Shown: one piece after another, positions 31,032 through 42,800 of the stretch | Numbering within the stretch: the first letter of the stretch is position 1 | Layout: each line of letters opens with the position of its first letter | Origin: Muricea muricata | Taxonomy: Eukaryota > Cnidaria > Anthozoa > Malacalcyonacea > Plexauridae | Reading direction: 5' to 3' | DNA: 64,000 bases | Assembly (NCBI GenBank): GCA_963855995.1 | Contig: OY979717.1 | Location: 7,241,290-7,305,289, forward strand | The notes under the pieces: generated by a model | What the model was told of the DNA's origin: nothing | What the model saw: only the letters and a program-made list of their open reading frames with translations | Database searches by the model: none | Program-made: the position numbers and the translations under genes

Positions 31032-31434
31032 CAGGCTGTATCAAAAAACCTAGACAAATCTGAAATCGTTCACTGTTTAGCGATATATAACCTAGAATAA
31101 ACTGAAAAAATGAGAAATTTCAAACTTCAATACCAGAGGGGGTTGTACCTTTTACGACAAGTTAAATGTGCCTTGAGCGCAAAACTTAAATGCTTAAAAG
31201 TAATTTTGACTTTGTAGATAGAAAATTTGTCAGGTGTTGTATTGCTGTACAAAACTTCAGAAAATTTGCTCTAGTCTAAGCCGTTCAAAACGTCACGCGA
31301 GATTCAAAACATATTTTTAGCAAAATTAGCTTTGTGCATGTTTAGTTTATGTATTTACCTAATTAAATAAAATAACAAAATTGGAACATTTGAGAGCCGT
31401 TTAAATATTGTCTATACTTAAAATATACACCCTG
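31032..31434. mobile_element. Mariner-type MITE 1 of a three-element cluster
   Basis: 403 bp between TA dinucleotides. The left end is CAGGCTGTATCAAAAAAC, the right end TATACACCCTG. Only the outer ends are clearly inverted. There is no coding content. Confidence 0.6.
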
Positions 31435-31584
31435 TATAGTGAATAAATTAAATCAATAGATTTTATTAACATGAGCCAACAACTATATACATATCGACAA
31501 TATATTTCGGTAACGGTAGTGTATTATTATCTTCAGGCCATATAGTCTAAAACTGAACATACAAATGATAAAAGATTTTAAATA

Positions 31585-32169
31585 CAGGGTGTATCAAAAA
31601 AAGGTAATCGAACTTTGCAGTGCTTTAGCGCGTTCATTATACAATCTACAGAAATTATTCTTTCGCAGGCGGAAAGACCAGGCTTTTAGCTTTCGATTGT
31701 TATCATTTTTGTAAAATTTGAAGAAAGATTGGGCAAATACGAATCAAATGAAAATAGCCGGTCGAAATCGCATATTTTCACCGTTGGGAGTTTATTGAAA
31801 ATCTGTTGAAATCTAAACCCATTAGGGAATTAAATTACAAAATTAATTGACCAATTTTAGCTTAGGTAGTAAACTTCTGGCATTTTATTAGTGATGTTAA
31901 TTGTTTCTCGTGACAGATAAATGATTAATGAAATTTTTTTTTCTTATTCGCTGCCCTAGTAATGCTCAGAGGTGAAAATATGCGATTTCGACCGGCTATT
32001 TTCATTTGATTCGTATTTGCCCAATCGTTCTTCAAATTTCACAAAAGTGATGACAATCGAAAGCTAAAAGCCTGGTCTTTCCGCCTGCGAAAGAATGATT
32101 TCTGTAGATTGTATAATGAACGCGCTAGAGCACTGCAAAGTTCGATTATCTTTTTTTTTATACACCCTG
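31585..32169. mobile_element. Mariner-type MITE 2: uninterrupted 585-bp copy
   Basis: TA-flanked, CAGGGTGTATCAAAAAAAGG at the left and the inverted form at the right; TIRs exceed 140 bp. It is the intact sister of the MITE split at 10840-20691 and preserves the empty target GACCAG at 31676-31681. Confidence 0.9.
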
Positions 32170-32220
32170 TATAGTAACCTAATTAGTAAAATATGCCTAC
32201 TTAACTATAAATATGCTATA

Positions 32221-32594
32221 CAGGGTGAGTAAAAAAAAACTGATGCTCTTTCAAATTCAAATTAGCTGCGAATTTCATTACGGTGCATTCCCATGGGTTT
32301 ACAGTGAACAGATCGTGATTTAGTACACAGTGCGTAAACCAGTTCTGACAATTCTTGCACGGCTAAAATTCCACTGGGAATTAGATTTTGTTTTAGATCA
32401 ACGTTTGTCAAATAGCAAGAATCAATGCGGCTAGTTTGAATTTCAATAGTATCAGATTTTTTACTCATCTTGACCTGACTGTGTACTTAGTCACGATCTG
32501 TTCTCTGTATACCTTTGGAAATACTTAAAGTTCCGTAATGAAATTCGCGGCTAATTTGAATTTGAAAGGGCATCAGTTTTTTTTACTCACCCTG
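32221..32594. mobile_element. Mariner-type MITE 3 of the cluster
   Basis: 374 bp between TA dinucleotides; TIRs of about 60 bp start CAGGGTGAGTAAAAAAAAAC and continue through TGATGC-CTTTCAAATTC. A minus-strand frame inside it is not a recognised protein. Confidence 0.85.
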
Positions 32595-32863
32595 TATATA
32601 ATTAAACGTGCATTGTTCATGTTGTAGGTGACAACTCTTAGGACAATACTATAGGCATACGTGTTAATTATCATCAAACTTCAATTTCCAGGCAAGTCTT
32701 TTAATTTCCAATTCTACCAAATCATTATACGCATTTCCGGGTTAACATGAGACTTTAAAGCTGGGAACACCAAATGGGAATACACCACACATTTAATAAT
32801 TTGCTAACAAGTTATTACTGCAACACCCCACCACTCATTTGATTAGTCAAAGCTACTGGTCTC

Positions 32864-33481
32864 TTATAAAACCTCCGAAATGTTCTTTCTGTAGACCATC
32901 CTGCTGTAGCGTTCATTAATATTAGAAACTCCTGAACAAGCTGTATTTAAGGCAGAATAACCGAGGTTTTGCTGATAGAGCTCGTGTAAAAATTCCAAAA
33001 GCGAATTCACAGTGGGATGCATTGGATCAACCGACTTTATACTGTTTGTGTGTAGAATGTCGCCTGCAGAGCATAATGATATCGGCAATCTCCGGCGAAA
33101 TTGCGCACTCGTGCAAGGAATACCTGATAATTTGCATACCATCAACACTAGGCTTTGGTGGAGAGGATGCGGGCTGCAGGGTTGCCAGATCACTGCATTT
33201 TTGAGGCCAAATCTTCAACAATGCTCTTTGTTTTTCTTTGTACTTGCCTTTTGTTTTCTTTGTTTACTTGACTACACTAATGACGATTTGGCCTCAAAAA
33301 TGCAGTGATCTGGCAACCCTGGCGGGCTGGTCCACACTGGATGTGTCAAGTTGGTCCGTGACGCTTTGAACGTCCTCGGCGTGTCGATCAACAAATTTAA
33401 TACACTCGTGAAATAGGCTTGGTTGGGCCACAGTGGGATGACTAGTATCCCCATTGCCTGTTCCTGCACTATTTTCTGCAC
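32864..33481 (-). pseudogene. DIRS tyrosine recombinase, N-terminal part
   Basis: Upstream part (33330-33481) reads ILVIPLWPNQAYFTSVLNLL, the usual linker before the recombinase. After a hAT MITE insertion the frame resumes with CTSAQFRRRLP, HPTVNSLLEFLHELYQQNLG and YSALNTACSGVS, matching the N-terminal SAM-like domain of DIRS recombinases. The catalytic domain is absent. Confidence 0.72.
33177..33321. mobile_element. hAT MITE, 145 bp, in the DIRS relic
   Basis: Begins CAGGGTTGCCAGATCACTGC and ends with its complement; TIRs are about 35 bp. The 8-bp target duplication GCGGGCTG is perfect at 33169-33176 and 33322-33329, as expected for hAT elements. It interrupts the recombinase frame. Confidence 0.92.
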
Positions 33482-33531
33482 ACACCTAGAAAGAAGACAA
33501 AATGGGGGAAACGCGTAAAATGAAATTGTTT

Positions 33532-33825
33532 CTAATCTATTTTAAAGGCGTCTATGTATTTCGCTATAGGATCAGGTTGCCATGAAACATACTCCGGCAG
33601 CAAGGTAGTAAGCCTGCTTGCAGATAAATCAATTACCGGTGCCCCAAAGCATGCAGAAATTGCATGAAACACAGATGGCGACACTTCACTCCATTCCAGT
33701 TGCAAGTTTAAATGTCGGGAGAGCTCATCGGCGCTTACATTTTTACCCCAGGAACATGCGCTGCTGAAAGCCAAATGTTCCTGGTTATTGCCCAAGACCA
33801 AATATTTTTTGCCAAACGGTGGCAC
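33532..33825 (-). pseudogene. DIRS RNase H to recombinase linker
   Basis: Contains NVSADELSRHLNLQLEWSEV, FGAPVIDLSASRLTTLLPEY and VSWQPDPIAKYIDAF. This is the characteristic conserved segment following the DIRS RNase H core (N-x-x-AD-x-LSR, then ID-ASR, then PDP-x-A). The rest of RNase H up to 34187 is in broken frames. Confidence 0.75.
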
Positions 33826-34186
33826 TCAACTGATTTAGAACCCCCCATATCATTACAACTGTTGTATTATAATCTGGACATGGCAATGCGTTTTATCCGC
33901 TAATAGCGACATTAATGATAATTTTACTGCTAACATCTCTAATATGTTAATATACTTCTGATGCTGACGATATCCCCTGTGTACGCATACTGCCCTCAAG
34001 TTTTGCTCCCCATCCTATCGCAGATGCATCGGTAGAAATTACTACGTTTGGGAGGCCATGTTGTAAATTTCGATATGCCAATTTAACATTCTGTATCCAC
34101 CACTGAAGTTCTTCGCGACTTTCGCCCCGACAATAACATTTTAGTGTCGAAATCGCCCTTACTAGCTAGCTTTCAAAGCAATAATC

Positions 34187-35082
34187 TTATTCCGCTCTAT
34201 ACTGCGGTAATGAAGGCGCCAGGCGGCCGTATTCGACACCGGGACAACTCGAGATTAACGACACAATTAAGGACTCCACTTCTCGAATGGTAAACGCCTT
34301 ACCCTCGGGAGAAAAATAAAGGCAAAATTGAAGTATTTTATCATCTTTTTTGTCCGTCAACTGCACAATCATAAGCATAGAATTTAAAACAAAACCTAAA
34401 AAATTCAATAACCTGCGTGGGGATAATGATCTAAGTATGTTTTTCTCTGGATGAATCATGGACCCTAAAGAAATCAGTAACTCAACAGCATGGAGAGTAG
34501 CCCTCTCAGTCTCAGCATAGCTGTCCGCTAAATTAAGTGAGTCATCAATACAGCCTAGACATGAATGGCCAAATTTAGCTCGTAATGTCGCGAACACTGG
34601 TTTCAAAATTTTTGTAAATATTCTCGGACTACTAGTAATTAGCCCCATAGGGAGACAGGTAAAGGCGTATAATCGATTTCGCCACACAAATTTAAGATAC
34701 TTTTGATGTTCAAGGACCATAGGCACCGAATAATAGGCATCTTTGAGGTCCATTGAGGTCATAAAACACCCCGGAGTTATAAACCTTATTGCGATCTCCA
34801 TAAGATATCCATTTTAAAATGATAGTAAATAACAGATGCATTTAATGCTTTCAAATTAAATATAACCCGATGTGAACCATCCTTTTTTGGCGTGGTAAAA
34901 ATAGGGGAAATAAAATCACCACTTTCATGTTCGGACGGTTTAATAATTCGCTTGTTCAGAAATTTAGCAATTTCAGTATCTATAATCGTTTGCTGGGCGT
35001 CAGTAAACTTACACTGCGGGTTCACGTTATCCTGCATGTATACGTTCAGTGTCAAAGTCAATGTGACAATGTGAAATGGCAT
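34187..35082 (-). pseudogene. DIRS reverse transcriptase
   Basis: Two overlapping frames. The first (34786-35082) has KFLNKRIIKPSEHESGDFIS, TTPKKDGSHRVIFNLKALN and YYHFKMD. The second (34187-34801) has SMDLKDAYYSVPM, FTCLPMGL, FTKILKPVF, CIDDSLNLAD (the YxDD-like box), LLISLGSMIHPEKN and LNFLGFVLNSM. These blocks are diagnostic of DIRS. A frameshift near 34790 separates them. It converts element RNA to DNA in active relatives. Confidence 0.85.
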
Positions 35083-35268
35083 CCAGGATGAACGGATCAG
35101 AGGTGAGACGCTCCCCTGAAATTGGCTTAATCTGCCACCTTGAAACGTGGTTTGATTTTGAATTAGAAAAACAATTGAAAGATGTGTGCAATTACCAACC
35201 TGACTGTTTACTTTTGGAACTGTCGCTGACTGCTCCGCTGATAATTTCGGGTTGACTGCGGCCGAACC

Positions 35269-36374
35269 CTAAAAAGCCCCAGAGCGACTTGAACCCCGTC
35301 CTCTGTAACTACTTGAGCGAGAAGACATACCCGCGGACCGCCCCATTGGCCGGCGATACGGTTCAACACGTTGATTAGGTGTAACTATGCGAGTGAGTTT
35401 GCTAGCTTTAGAGAGATCGTCCATCTCTTTGTTTAGGACCCTGGAGTAGACGGGTTGCATAACGCAGCATACTATTTATTCAAATCTGCTCGAAGTAAAT
35501 CGTGTCGTTTTAAGTTTAATTCTCGGTTTGCTTTAGCCTGCGTAGCCGGCGCTTTAGGGGGAGAATTTGGAACGGGAAGTTTGGAACGGGGCCGTTCCAA
35601 ATCCTCCCCCTAAAGCGCCGGCTACGCAGGCTAGGTTTGCTGCCAATGAAAGCACAATGGAATGCGTAAGCATCATTATATTATGATCCTCAGTATTTTG
35701 AGAACTGGAAAGACTAATGCAAACCAGTGGAATGGCATACAATGAGGACAACAACAATTGCTGGATTTTTTGAAACGCAGAATCAGTATTCTTAGTCTTT
35801 TGTTTAAGCTGTTGCCATATTGGCTTATCTATTTTTGGTGTAACCAAATTTTCGCAATTTTCTGGCCTTAAATACTTCTGTTGTACCGGCTCAAGCTTTT
35901 CTTTCGTTAATTTTTCAGTCAACAATTCATTGACAATTGTGGCAAGGTCATGGTCAATTGCCGGTCCTGGTTTCTCAGCCGTAGCGAATTGTTCAACAGA
36001 CGACTTGAAAACGGTACTCTCCGTAGTTATATTGGTTTGTGTTTGTGGTTGCGAGGCCGTTTGCTGGACAAAGGCGGTTATTTTCCTAACGACACTGTCC
36101 CCGCTTTTCTCAGGCAATGGTTCAACTTCAGTAACACCGATAGTTTCATCCTGAGCCGCGGTTCTGTTACTTGCTCAAAATGTTGATAAACTTGTGATAT
36201 TGACTCATTAACATGTGTCAAAAGTTCAGTCTTAAAACTAGACATCATCTCACTCATTGCCAGCTTCAAGTCAGCAAAATTGTTAATTGTAATTGTAGCG
36301 ACCGCGTCACTACTCGTACTGTCCTGCTGAGAAGCAGATTTGTTACTGATTTTCCGAAGTTCATCGTCACACAT
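35269..36374 (-). pseudogene. DIRS gag-like region
   Basis: Frames 36078-36374, 35554-36117 and 35269-35460. The first has a Ser/Thr-rich start and an amphipathic stretch; the second holds a helical middle (LVTPKIDKPIWQQLKQKTKN and a leucine-rich part) common to DIRS ORF1 proteins; the last ends in Arg/Ser/Gly-rich repeats. Assignment rests mainly on position ahead of the DIRS reverse transcriptase. It is interrupted by the MITE at 35533-35633. Confidence 0.55.
35533..35633. mobile_element. Hairpin MITE, 101 bp, in the DIRS gag region
   Basis: TTAGCCTGCGTAGCCGGCGC and its complement bound a nearly complete foldback, including CTTTAGGGGGA-GAATTTGGAACGG. It is flanked by GGTTTGCT at 35525-35532 and 35634-35641, an 8-bp target duplication. 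Confidence 0.88.
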
Positions 36375-36984
36375 GACTTAGGCTGTAAAACGAAATTTAC
36401 AGACGGCTATTTATACACCAAATATGAAATGAGACTAAAGACCAAGAGACGTCTTGGCCAGAAACGAGAGCCGCTAAATTTGTTTTAGACTTGAATATCT
36501 ACTCGACTAGTGCCCTGACACGTCACCCTGACACTGCCTCTACAACGTTAATGGAAACTCGTCCAGAAAGTTGTAAAATAAACTAAGAGTAGCACTCAAA
36601 ACTTACCATGAAACTTAGGGAAAATTTTGAAACGAGCGAGGGTGAAAAACAACGTCCTAACACCACGACGATCACAAATGCACTGACCCACGACGGCGCG
36701 TGCGCATCTCTCATGTTAACTTGGAAGTGCGTATAATGAGTTGGTAGAATAGCATATTTCTAGCTATAAGTAGGTATATTTTATTAATTAGGTTCAGTTT
36801 AAGACTTGAGACCTATAATAACAAATAAAATAACTATAAAAATAACTGTAATTTAAGTTAGATGTACAAATTTTTCCATTCATTTTTCCAATTATTGCAC
36901 CACAATCTTTCAGATTCAGTTGCGAATAACTTTGTTTAATTCTGGCTCCTAAACTGCAAAGTTCTCAAATCATTTTTCCAGTTT

Positions 36985-37265
36985 TAGTCTACCAATTTAC
37001 TTGTCCGGGCTGCAGCAAGTTTTATATAGGCAAAACAGAAAGAAATTTGGCTAAACGGCTTTCAGAACATTCAGATTCCCTCAAAAATGATATTTTTAAA
37101 CATTTGACTAACTGACATGTGAGCACGCCAACTTCATACTAGACCTCAACAACCTTTCGACATTCATCCACCTGACATTTTCTCATCTTGATCTCATAAA
37201 CACTGAAATCCTTTACTGTCTCCAGAATACAAACTCAAAATCTTTTGTTTATGGAAGCTCTACAT
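36985..37265 (+). pseudogene. Penelope-like element GIY-YIG endonuclease fragment
   Basis: Reads VYQFTCPGCSKFYIGKTERN, then AKRLSEH, a frameshift near 37110, then CEHANFILDLNNLSTF and INTEILYCLQ. The CPGC motif, YIGKT-x-R-x-L-xx-RL-x-EH core and later CEH are the GIY-YIG nuclease of Penelope-like retroelements. The reverse transcriptase that should precede it is not visible, so this is a 5'-truncated copy. Confidence 0.78.
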
Positions 37266-37269
37266 ATAA

Positions 37270-38225
37270 AGTTCAACAAACCAGAGCTTAACAGCGGCCT
37301 CAAGTCTTCCATTTGTTTGTAAATATGGCGCTTCATATTTCCATTTTCTCCTGCATGTTCAGTTGATTACGTAGATTTCCGACTCCTCACTATAAAGATC
37401 TGAGCACGCTCGTAAATAGAGTCGAGATATCACCATTATAATTTGTGTCTTGTTTTATTCAAATAACTCATATCTTGAGTTTACAAGATGTTACATCTTC
37501 AATAATTAAATGTTTGTAAACCAGTTCGAGATATTGTGAGTTCCATAATTTCGATGACTTGCATAGTATAACGAGAAACACTCTATGGTTCAATTCATCA
37601 GATTTCTACTTATGATTAATAATATTTTTATTCTAGCAGCGAAAGCCACGCGCAAATTCAATGCGCATGGGCATGGGAAGTTGATAGCATGAGCAAGATT
37701 TATCGAGAGATAATGATTAATGAAGTCTTTTAAACAAACCAGGAATACTGATTTTAATTATTTTCAACCGTTATCTGGTTGAAAATATTTACTTAAAATT
37801 AATAACGAACCTTGGACTGCCAGACTGCAGCCCTAATAACTTTCCCGTTGAAGGCTGCAATTAATATTTAACAAATAAGCATCGCTAAAATACTTCCCGC
37901 ATTTGAGTTATATATAATAATTTAAGCTACAAATAATTTCTGGTTTTAAAAATGATAATAAAGGCAACTTCAGTTTTGTTTCGTCTGTTTGTGTATGAAA
38001 AGCTTTTTCTGGTGACAACACGTTTAATCGAACGCTCACAGATTGGTATACCATATATAATCAATTAGGTGCTACATACATGACAATTAGTAAAATAATC
38101 TTGAAAACAACATGAATGAGTGAAGTAGACGTGAGCGAGGTAGACGTGTCCGTAAATTATATAAAATTTCTACCTCATTTCGATCATTTGGAAACGATAC
38201 TAATTCGGTATCAAATCAAGTATAA
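37270..38225. other. Spacer without recognised genes
   Basis: AT-rich sequence between the Penelope-like fragment and the LINE 5' repeats. Nothing identified. Confidence 0.4.
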
Positions 38226-38230
38226 AGCTC

Positions 38231-38540
38231 TTGTTACTCTATTGGTATATATTTTGAGGATTTCGCAAGTGAATTTATGCATTTATTTGCAATTTTATTA
38301 CCGTTTACGTGGTTCAGTGTCTGTCGTGTTGCAGTTAGTATATAAATCAAGTATAAAGCTCTTGTTAGTATCAAATAAAGTATAAAGCGCTTGCCAGAGA
38401 CTCTGTTGGTATATATTTTGAGGTATTCGCTAGTGGGCCCTGTGAATTTACGCTTTTATTTGGAATTTTTATTACCGTGGACGTGGTCATTGTCTGTTGT
38501 GTTGCATCTACTCATTCGTGATTCTTCATTACTGCTGGCC
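38231..38540 (+). repeat. Two tandem 150-bp units ahead of the LINE
   Basis: TTGGTATATATTTTGAGG at 38242 recurs at 38406, followed in both by GTGAATTTA, TATTTG-AATTTTTATTACCG, ACGTGGT-CA and TGTGTTGCA. The offset is 164 bp. The position upstream of ORF2 suggests a repeated 5' UTR promoter, as in some CR1/L2 LINEs. Confidence 0.65.
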
Positions 38541-38858
38541 AATTGGTGTCCACTGCTTATGGGATTCGTCTAACATTTTCTGTACTGTATAACGTACTTT
38601 GTCCCTGTTATCATATCAATGTTGGTGTTTTTGTGACAAAGACAATTTCAATAATACGCGTTTTTATGATTTTGACGGTTGGAATCTTTTTTGAATTCAT
38701 TCGCATCTAGCGTCGTTCGGGCTGTTTGAACTTTGACATTACCCTCAATCGTAATTTGAGATTAGCATTATCATTACTTGATTATCGCTTTCCAACATGT
38801 ACAATATGTGGGGGGTTTACCCTTGAATATTATTTACATCGTTTTATAACATTTAAAT

Positions 38859-40073
38859 ATGATCTTTCTTAAAACAGTCCGTTCTGTCCTTTTTGCTTGG
38901 TTGATTTTGCGTGTGGGTCGTGTCACAAATGAAGATCGTAAGACATTATTTTACTCGTCTACAAACATTCTAACCTCTTCTTGTTATTCTCAAGCCCGTC
39001 GTATGAGAAAAGATTCGAAGTCACTATCTATTATTCGAACTGTTCGAAATGCATTTGTTTTACTACAAAGATCGTCTTTACCACTAATGTTGGTCCTCTT
39101 GGCAAACGACGTGAATCTAAATCCAGGTCCTTCCAATCCCATTACTGCAAAGCCGTGTAAAACTAATCCTAGCGATCTTAAAGTCCTTTACTTAAATGCC
39201 CGAAGTTTGAAGTCTTTCGTCCCTGCTGACAATGACACTTCAAATAAAGTTTGCAAAATAACCTTACTGCAGGAGTTGGTTCACGGTGGTGAATATGAAG
39301 TTGTCTGTGTTTGCGAAACTTGGTTAAACAATACAATCCTTGATACAGAACTACTCCCAGGTTTCAATATTTTTCGTCGGGATAGGAAGGGGAGAATTGG
39401 CGGTGGATTTCTAGTCGCGATTAAAGAAAACCTACATGCTACTCGGCGTTGTGACCTCGAAAGAGATGGCATTGAACTTGCTGTAGTTCAACTCAATAAA
39501 GCGAACAATGAGCCAGTAATTCTTTATGACTGTGTATTATCGTCCTCCCAACTCCTCTCCTGATGCCGGTCTCAGTCTTCTAAACAACTCCATAGCAAGT
39601 AACCCGGAGTCATGTTGCATAATCCTAGTTGGTGACTTTAATATTTCTTCTATCTCCTGGTCAGACAGCCCATCAACTCCTATTAACACTGGTGGATGCC
39701 CCAATGGGAAAACCTTTGTGAACTTATCGGCGATAATTTGCTGTATCAGTTCGTTGATGGCCCAACCCACCGTGCTGGAAATAAGCTTGATTTGCTGTTT
39801 TGTAATCGTACCGAAACCCTGTCCGACGTATTAACTCTCTCCTGTGACGAACACAACTTTCCGTCTGATCACTATACTATTGAATTCCTTATTCGCACAA
39901 AATTCAGAAAAGCGAAACCTGTGCGGCGAACAGTTTATGATTGCAACCGAGCTAACTTTCCCGAACTTTGTAAAGCCTTGTCTCAAACAGATCTTCGTGT
40001 ATCTCTTTCGGACAACATTGATGTTTGTTGGAAGCATTGGAAGGACTTATTTTTATCAGTTGTGTCATGTTAG
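38859..40073 (+). pseudogene. LINE endonuclease region with N-terminal 2A-like motif
   Basis: The first frame begins with a basic leader, then a leucine-rich stretch (SSLPLMLVLLA) ending in DVNLNPGP at residues 84-91 (39108-39131). That resembles the 2A ribosome-skipping motif D-V/I-E-x-NPGP, with Asn in place of Glu. The endonuclease follows directly: LNARS, CETWLN, GRIGGGF, then by frameshift GDFN and SDHYTIEF. Skipping would free the endonuclease from the leader. Confidence 0.75.
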
Positions 40074-40488
40074 GTTCCGACCAAAGTTGTTAAGGATACC
40101 AACTCTCCTCCTGGATTGATGGAGAAGTTCGCCATCGAATCCGAAAAAAGTACACCGCCTTACGTAAATATCGCTTGAAGAAAACGCCTGAACGTAAGGT
40201 TAAACTCCGGACATTATTTCAGCAAGTCAAGAATGTTATTCGAAAGAAACATAAAAAGTATTTAGACAAAATTGAAATTTCATTTAAAGAAAATCCGAAA
40301 TTGTTTTGGAATCACCATAAAGCGGCACTCCACCACCGTTCAGCATTGAATCCTGTCATACTACACAACGATAAGACAGCGACGACCCCTAAACAAAAGC
40401 AGAACTTTTTAATTCATACTTTTGCTCCGTTTTCCAACCACTGAAGACTCAACCTATCACTGATGATTCACCTCTCTTACTGCCGCCT

Positions 40489-41691
40489 GTGGAACAATTG
40501 TCTGATATAACTGTCTCGGAAGAAGAAGTTGCCCATCATCTTGCACACTTGGATCCAACTAAGGCAACAGGCCCCGATGGAATTCCTGCTCGGGTATTGA
40601 GGGAATGTAGTTATGCCATTACCCCAAGTCTTTGCTCACTCTTTAATCATTCATTACATACTGGTACTGTCCCATCTGAATGGAAATCAGCTGATGTCTC
40701 ACCAATTCATAAGAAAAATTAGAAAGAACTAGCTATCAACTACCGTCCAATTTCACTGCTATCTATCATCAGCAAAGTCCTGGAGCGATGCGTTTGTAAT
40801 CGTTTCTACGAACATATCCGAGATTCAATTAACGAAGCTCAGCATGGATTTCTTCATGGTCGTTCTTGTGCTACACAGCTTCTTTCAACGTTACATCGTA
40901 TTGGACAATTGCTTGACAAAAATACCCAGACGGACATCCTATTTCTTGACTTCGCTAAAGCCTTCGACTCCGTGGACCATGTAATTCTCTTAAGAAAGCT
41001 GAAACATTACGGTATCGCAGGAAATCTTTACAGATGGTTTTCTGACTACTTGCATAACCGTACCCAACGAGTTGTTCTAGAGGGTGCTGCTTTGTCATGG
41101 TCCCCCGTCACTTCTGGTGTTCCACAGGGAAGCATCTTGGGTCCAATACTTTTCTTACTCTTCATCAACGATTTTTCTGATGTCATGCCTAAATCTGCAT
41201 CAACAGGACTGTATGCTGATGATACCAAATTATATAGAGAAATCTCCACTCTAGAGGATTGTTCACAGTTACAAGAAGCTTTGTCGTGTGCGGATGTTTG
41301 GAGTAAGGATAACAACATCAACTTTAATCCCTCAAAATTTAAAATATTGACATTCTTCCGCCGTAAAACACCTTTTCTTTTCGATTACTATCTGGGATCA
41401 TCCGAATTGAAGCGTGTGAATGATGAAGTTGATCTGGGAATCACAGTGACCAGTAACCTTTCATGGACAACCCATATCAACAAAATAAAACTCAAGGCGA
41501 ATAGGTTGCTGGGTTTGCTTAGAAGAACATGCTCCTTGTTAATAGACCGCAGTATCCGGCGCACTCTGCATCTTTCGCTTGTCAAGTCGCAATTATGCTA
41601 TGCCACAGAGGTTTGGTCTCCCTCCCAATATAATAATATACAAATAATGAATGTTTATGAGTGCAATAGTAAGAATATTTTCATGAGGTGA
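40489..41691 (+). pseudogene. LINE reverse transcriptase
   Basis: Contains KATGPDGIPARVLREC, TGTVPSEWKSADVSPIHKK, a TAG at 40720, then NYRPISLLSIISKVLERC and, in the main frame from 40909, DILFLDFAKAFDSVDHVIL, SGVPQGSILGPILFLLFIND, GLYADDTKLY and INFNPSKFKILTF. The catalytic Asp residues and YADD are present, but the upstream stop and shifts make it non-coding as a whole. Confidence 0.82.
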
Positions 41692-41940
41692 AAGATGGAA
41701 TGTTCTATATGAAAATATTCTTACTATTGCACGAATAAAAACATTCATTATTTGTTTTATATGATACCAAAATAGGCTATTGCTTTTCAAATAAAAACAA
41801 TTTATTAAAAGATCACCGTCCAAGAAATGTTCTGACGGATGGGATTTATTGAAAACAGAAAGAGTGCAATAGTAAAAAACGTATAGTACTTTTGCACTCT
41901 GGAGAGTGCAATAGTATTTTCCTATTGCACTCTTGGGAAA
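41645..41940. mobile_element. Hairpin MITE in the LINE C-terminal region
   Basis: Two foldbacks: GAGTGCAATAGTAAGAATATTTTCAT paired with ATGAAAATATTCTTACTATTGCAC (41652-41732), and GAGTGCAATAGTA...CTATTGCACTC at 41861-41936. It separates the LINE frame ending VWSPSQY from the one resuming LYLEQVQRRATRW. Exact ends and target duplication are not resolved. Confidence 0.6.
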
Positions 41941-42800
41941 TAGAACTTTTTATTCGACATCACGTGACCAAAATCAACCAATTGCACGATCTGAATTTAA
42001 CAAGGTATTATATAACAAATTATATCTGGAGCAAGTCCAAAGGCGTGCAACAAGATGGATCCTTCAATCGAAAAAAGGTGACATGGCCTACAAAAACAGA
42101 TTGCTGGCTCTGAATCTTTTACCACTGGCGTTTGACAGGGAAATTAAGGATCTGACATTTATGTTTAAAACTTTGCATGGTTTTTATAATTTGGATGCTT
42201 TCAATTTTGTGTCATTTGTCAATCATAGTCGTACCCGTAATTGTACTAATCCTTCTCTACTGCTTAAAGTTCCGTCATGGAAAAGTAGCACTTTTCAGAC
42301 ATCGTTCTTTAACCGCATTGTTCCACTCTGGAATCATGCTTGCAAACTTGCTTCTCCTGGAGATCTTCGCAGTTTGGCAACGTTTAAATCCTTCTTATCA
42401 AGAACATACTTCAATTTATCAAGTAGTAGTTTTGATGTTGACATGTGCTGTACGTGGTCTTTGTATCGTAGCTGTTCATGCCATAGAAATAGTTCATTCT
42501 GATGTAAACATATACCAGCTCCTTGTGTCAGGTTTTGTTTTATCCTGATTCAGCTTTCAATTTTTAACATGTTTATGCAAATCTGTATTATGTATGATAA
42601 CTTAAATGTGGTGCAATATCTTCCTAAGTGATATTAATCAGCTGGTATATGCATGTTTACAAATTTATAATTTTGTTGTAAATAATGATATTAGAAGTAA
42701 ACAAATTCAAGAGGGAGAGTGCCTCGCATGGGTCTCGAGTCCCGTTCGCACTCTTGCCGTTTGAACATCGTTCAATAAAGCTGTTAAAAAAAATAATAAT

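Larger units (their letters stand above)
32864..36374 (-). mobile_element. DIRS-like tyrosine-recombinase retroelement, degenerate
   Basis: On the - strand, from gag-like frames (36374 to about 35269) through reverse transcriptase (35082-34187) and RNase H (33825-33532) to the start of the tyrosine recombinase (about 33481-32864). This domain order and the conserved blocks are those of DIRS elements. The recombinase C-terminus with its catalytic Arg/His/Tyr is missing and the frames are broken. Two MITEs inserted later (33177-33321 and 35533-35633). I did not identify the split or inverted terminal repeats. Confidence 0.8.
38859..42800 (+). mobile_element. L2/CR1-type LINE with 2A-like motif, frameshifted
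   Basis: Single long ORF2 broken into several frames. Endonuclease pieces are 38859-39563 and 39526-40073 (YLNARSLKS, ETWL, RIGGGFLVAI, GDFNISSISW, SDHY). The reverse transcriptase is 40489-40722 plus 40909-41691 (ATGPDGIPARV, NYRPISLLSI, FLDFAKAFDSVDH, GVPQGSILGPILF, YADD). The C-terminus resumes at about 41960-42502 (LEQVQRRATRWIL, TFMFKTLHG) after a MITE. A sense AATAAA and A-rich tail lie at 42771-42790. Inactive because of the frameshifts. Confidence 0.85.
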
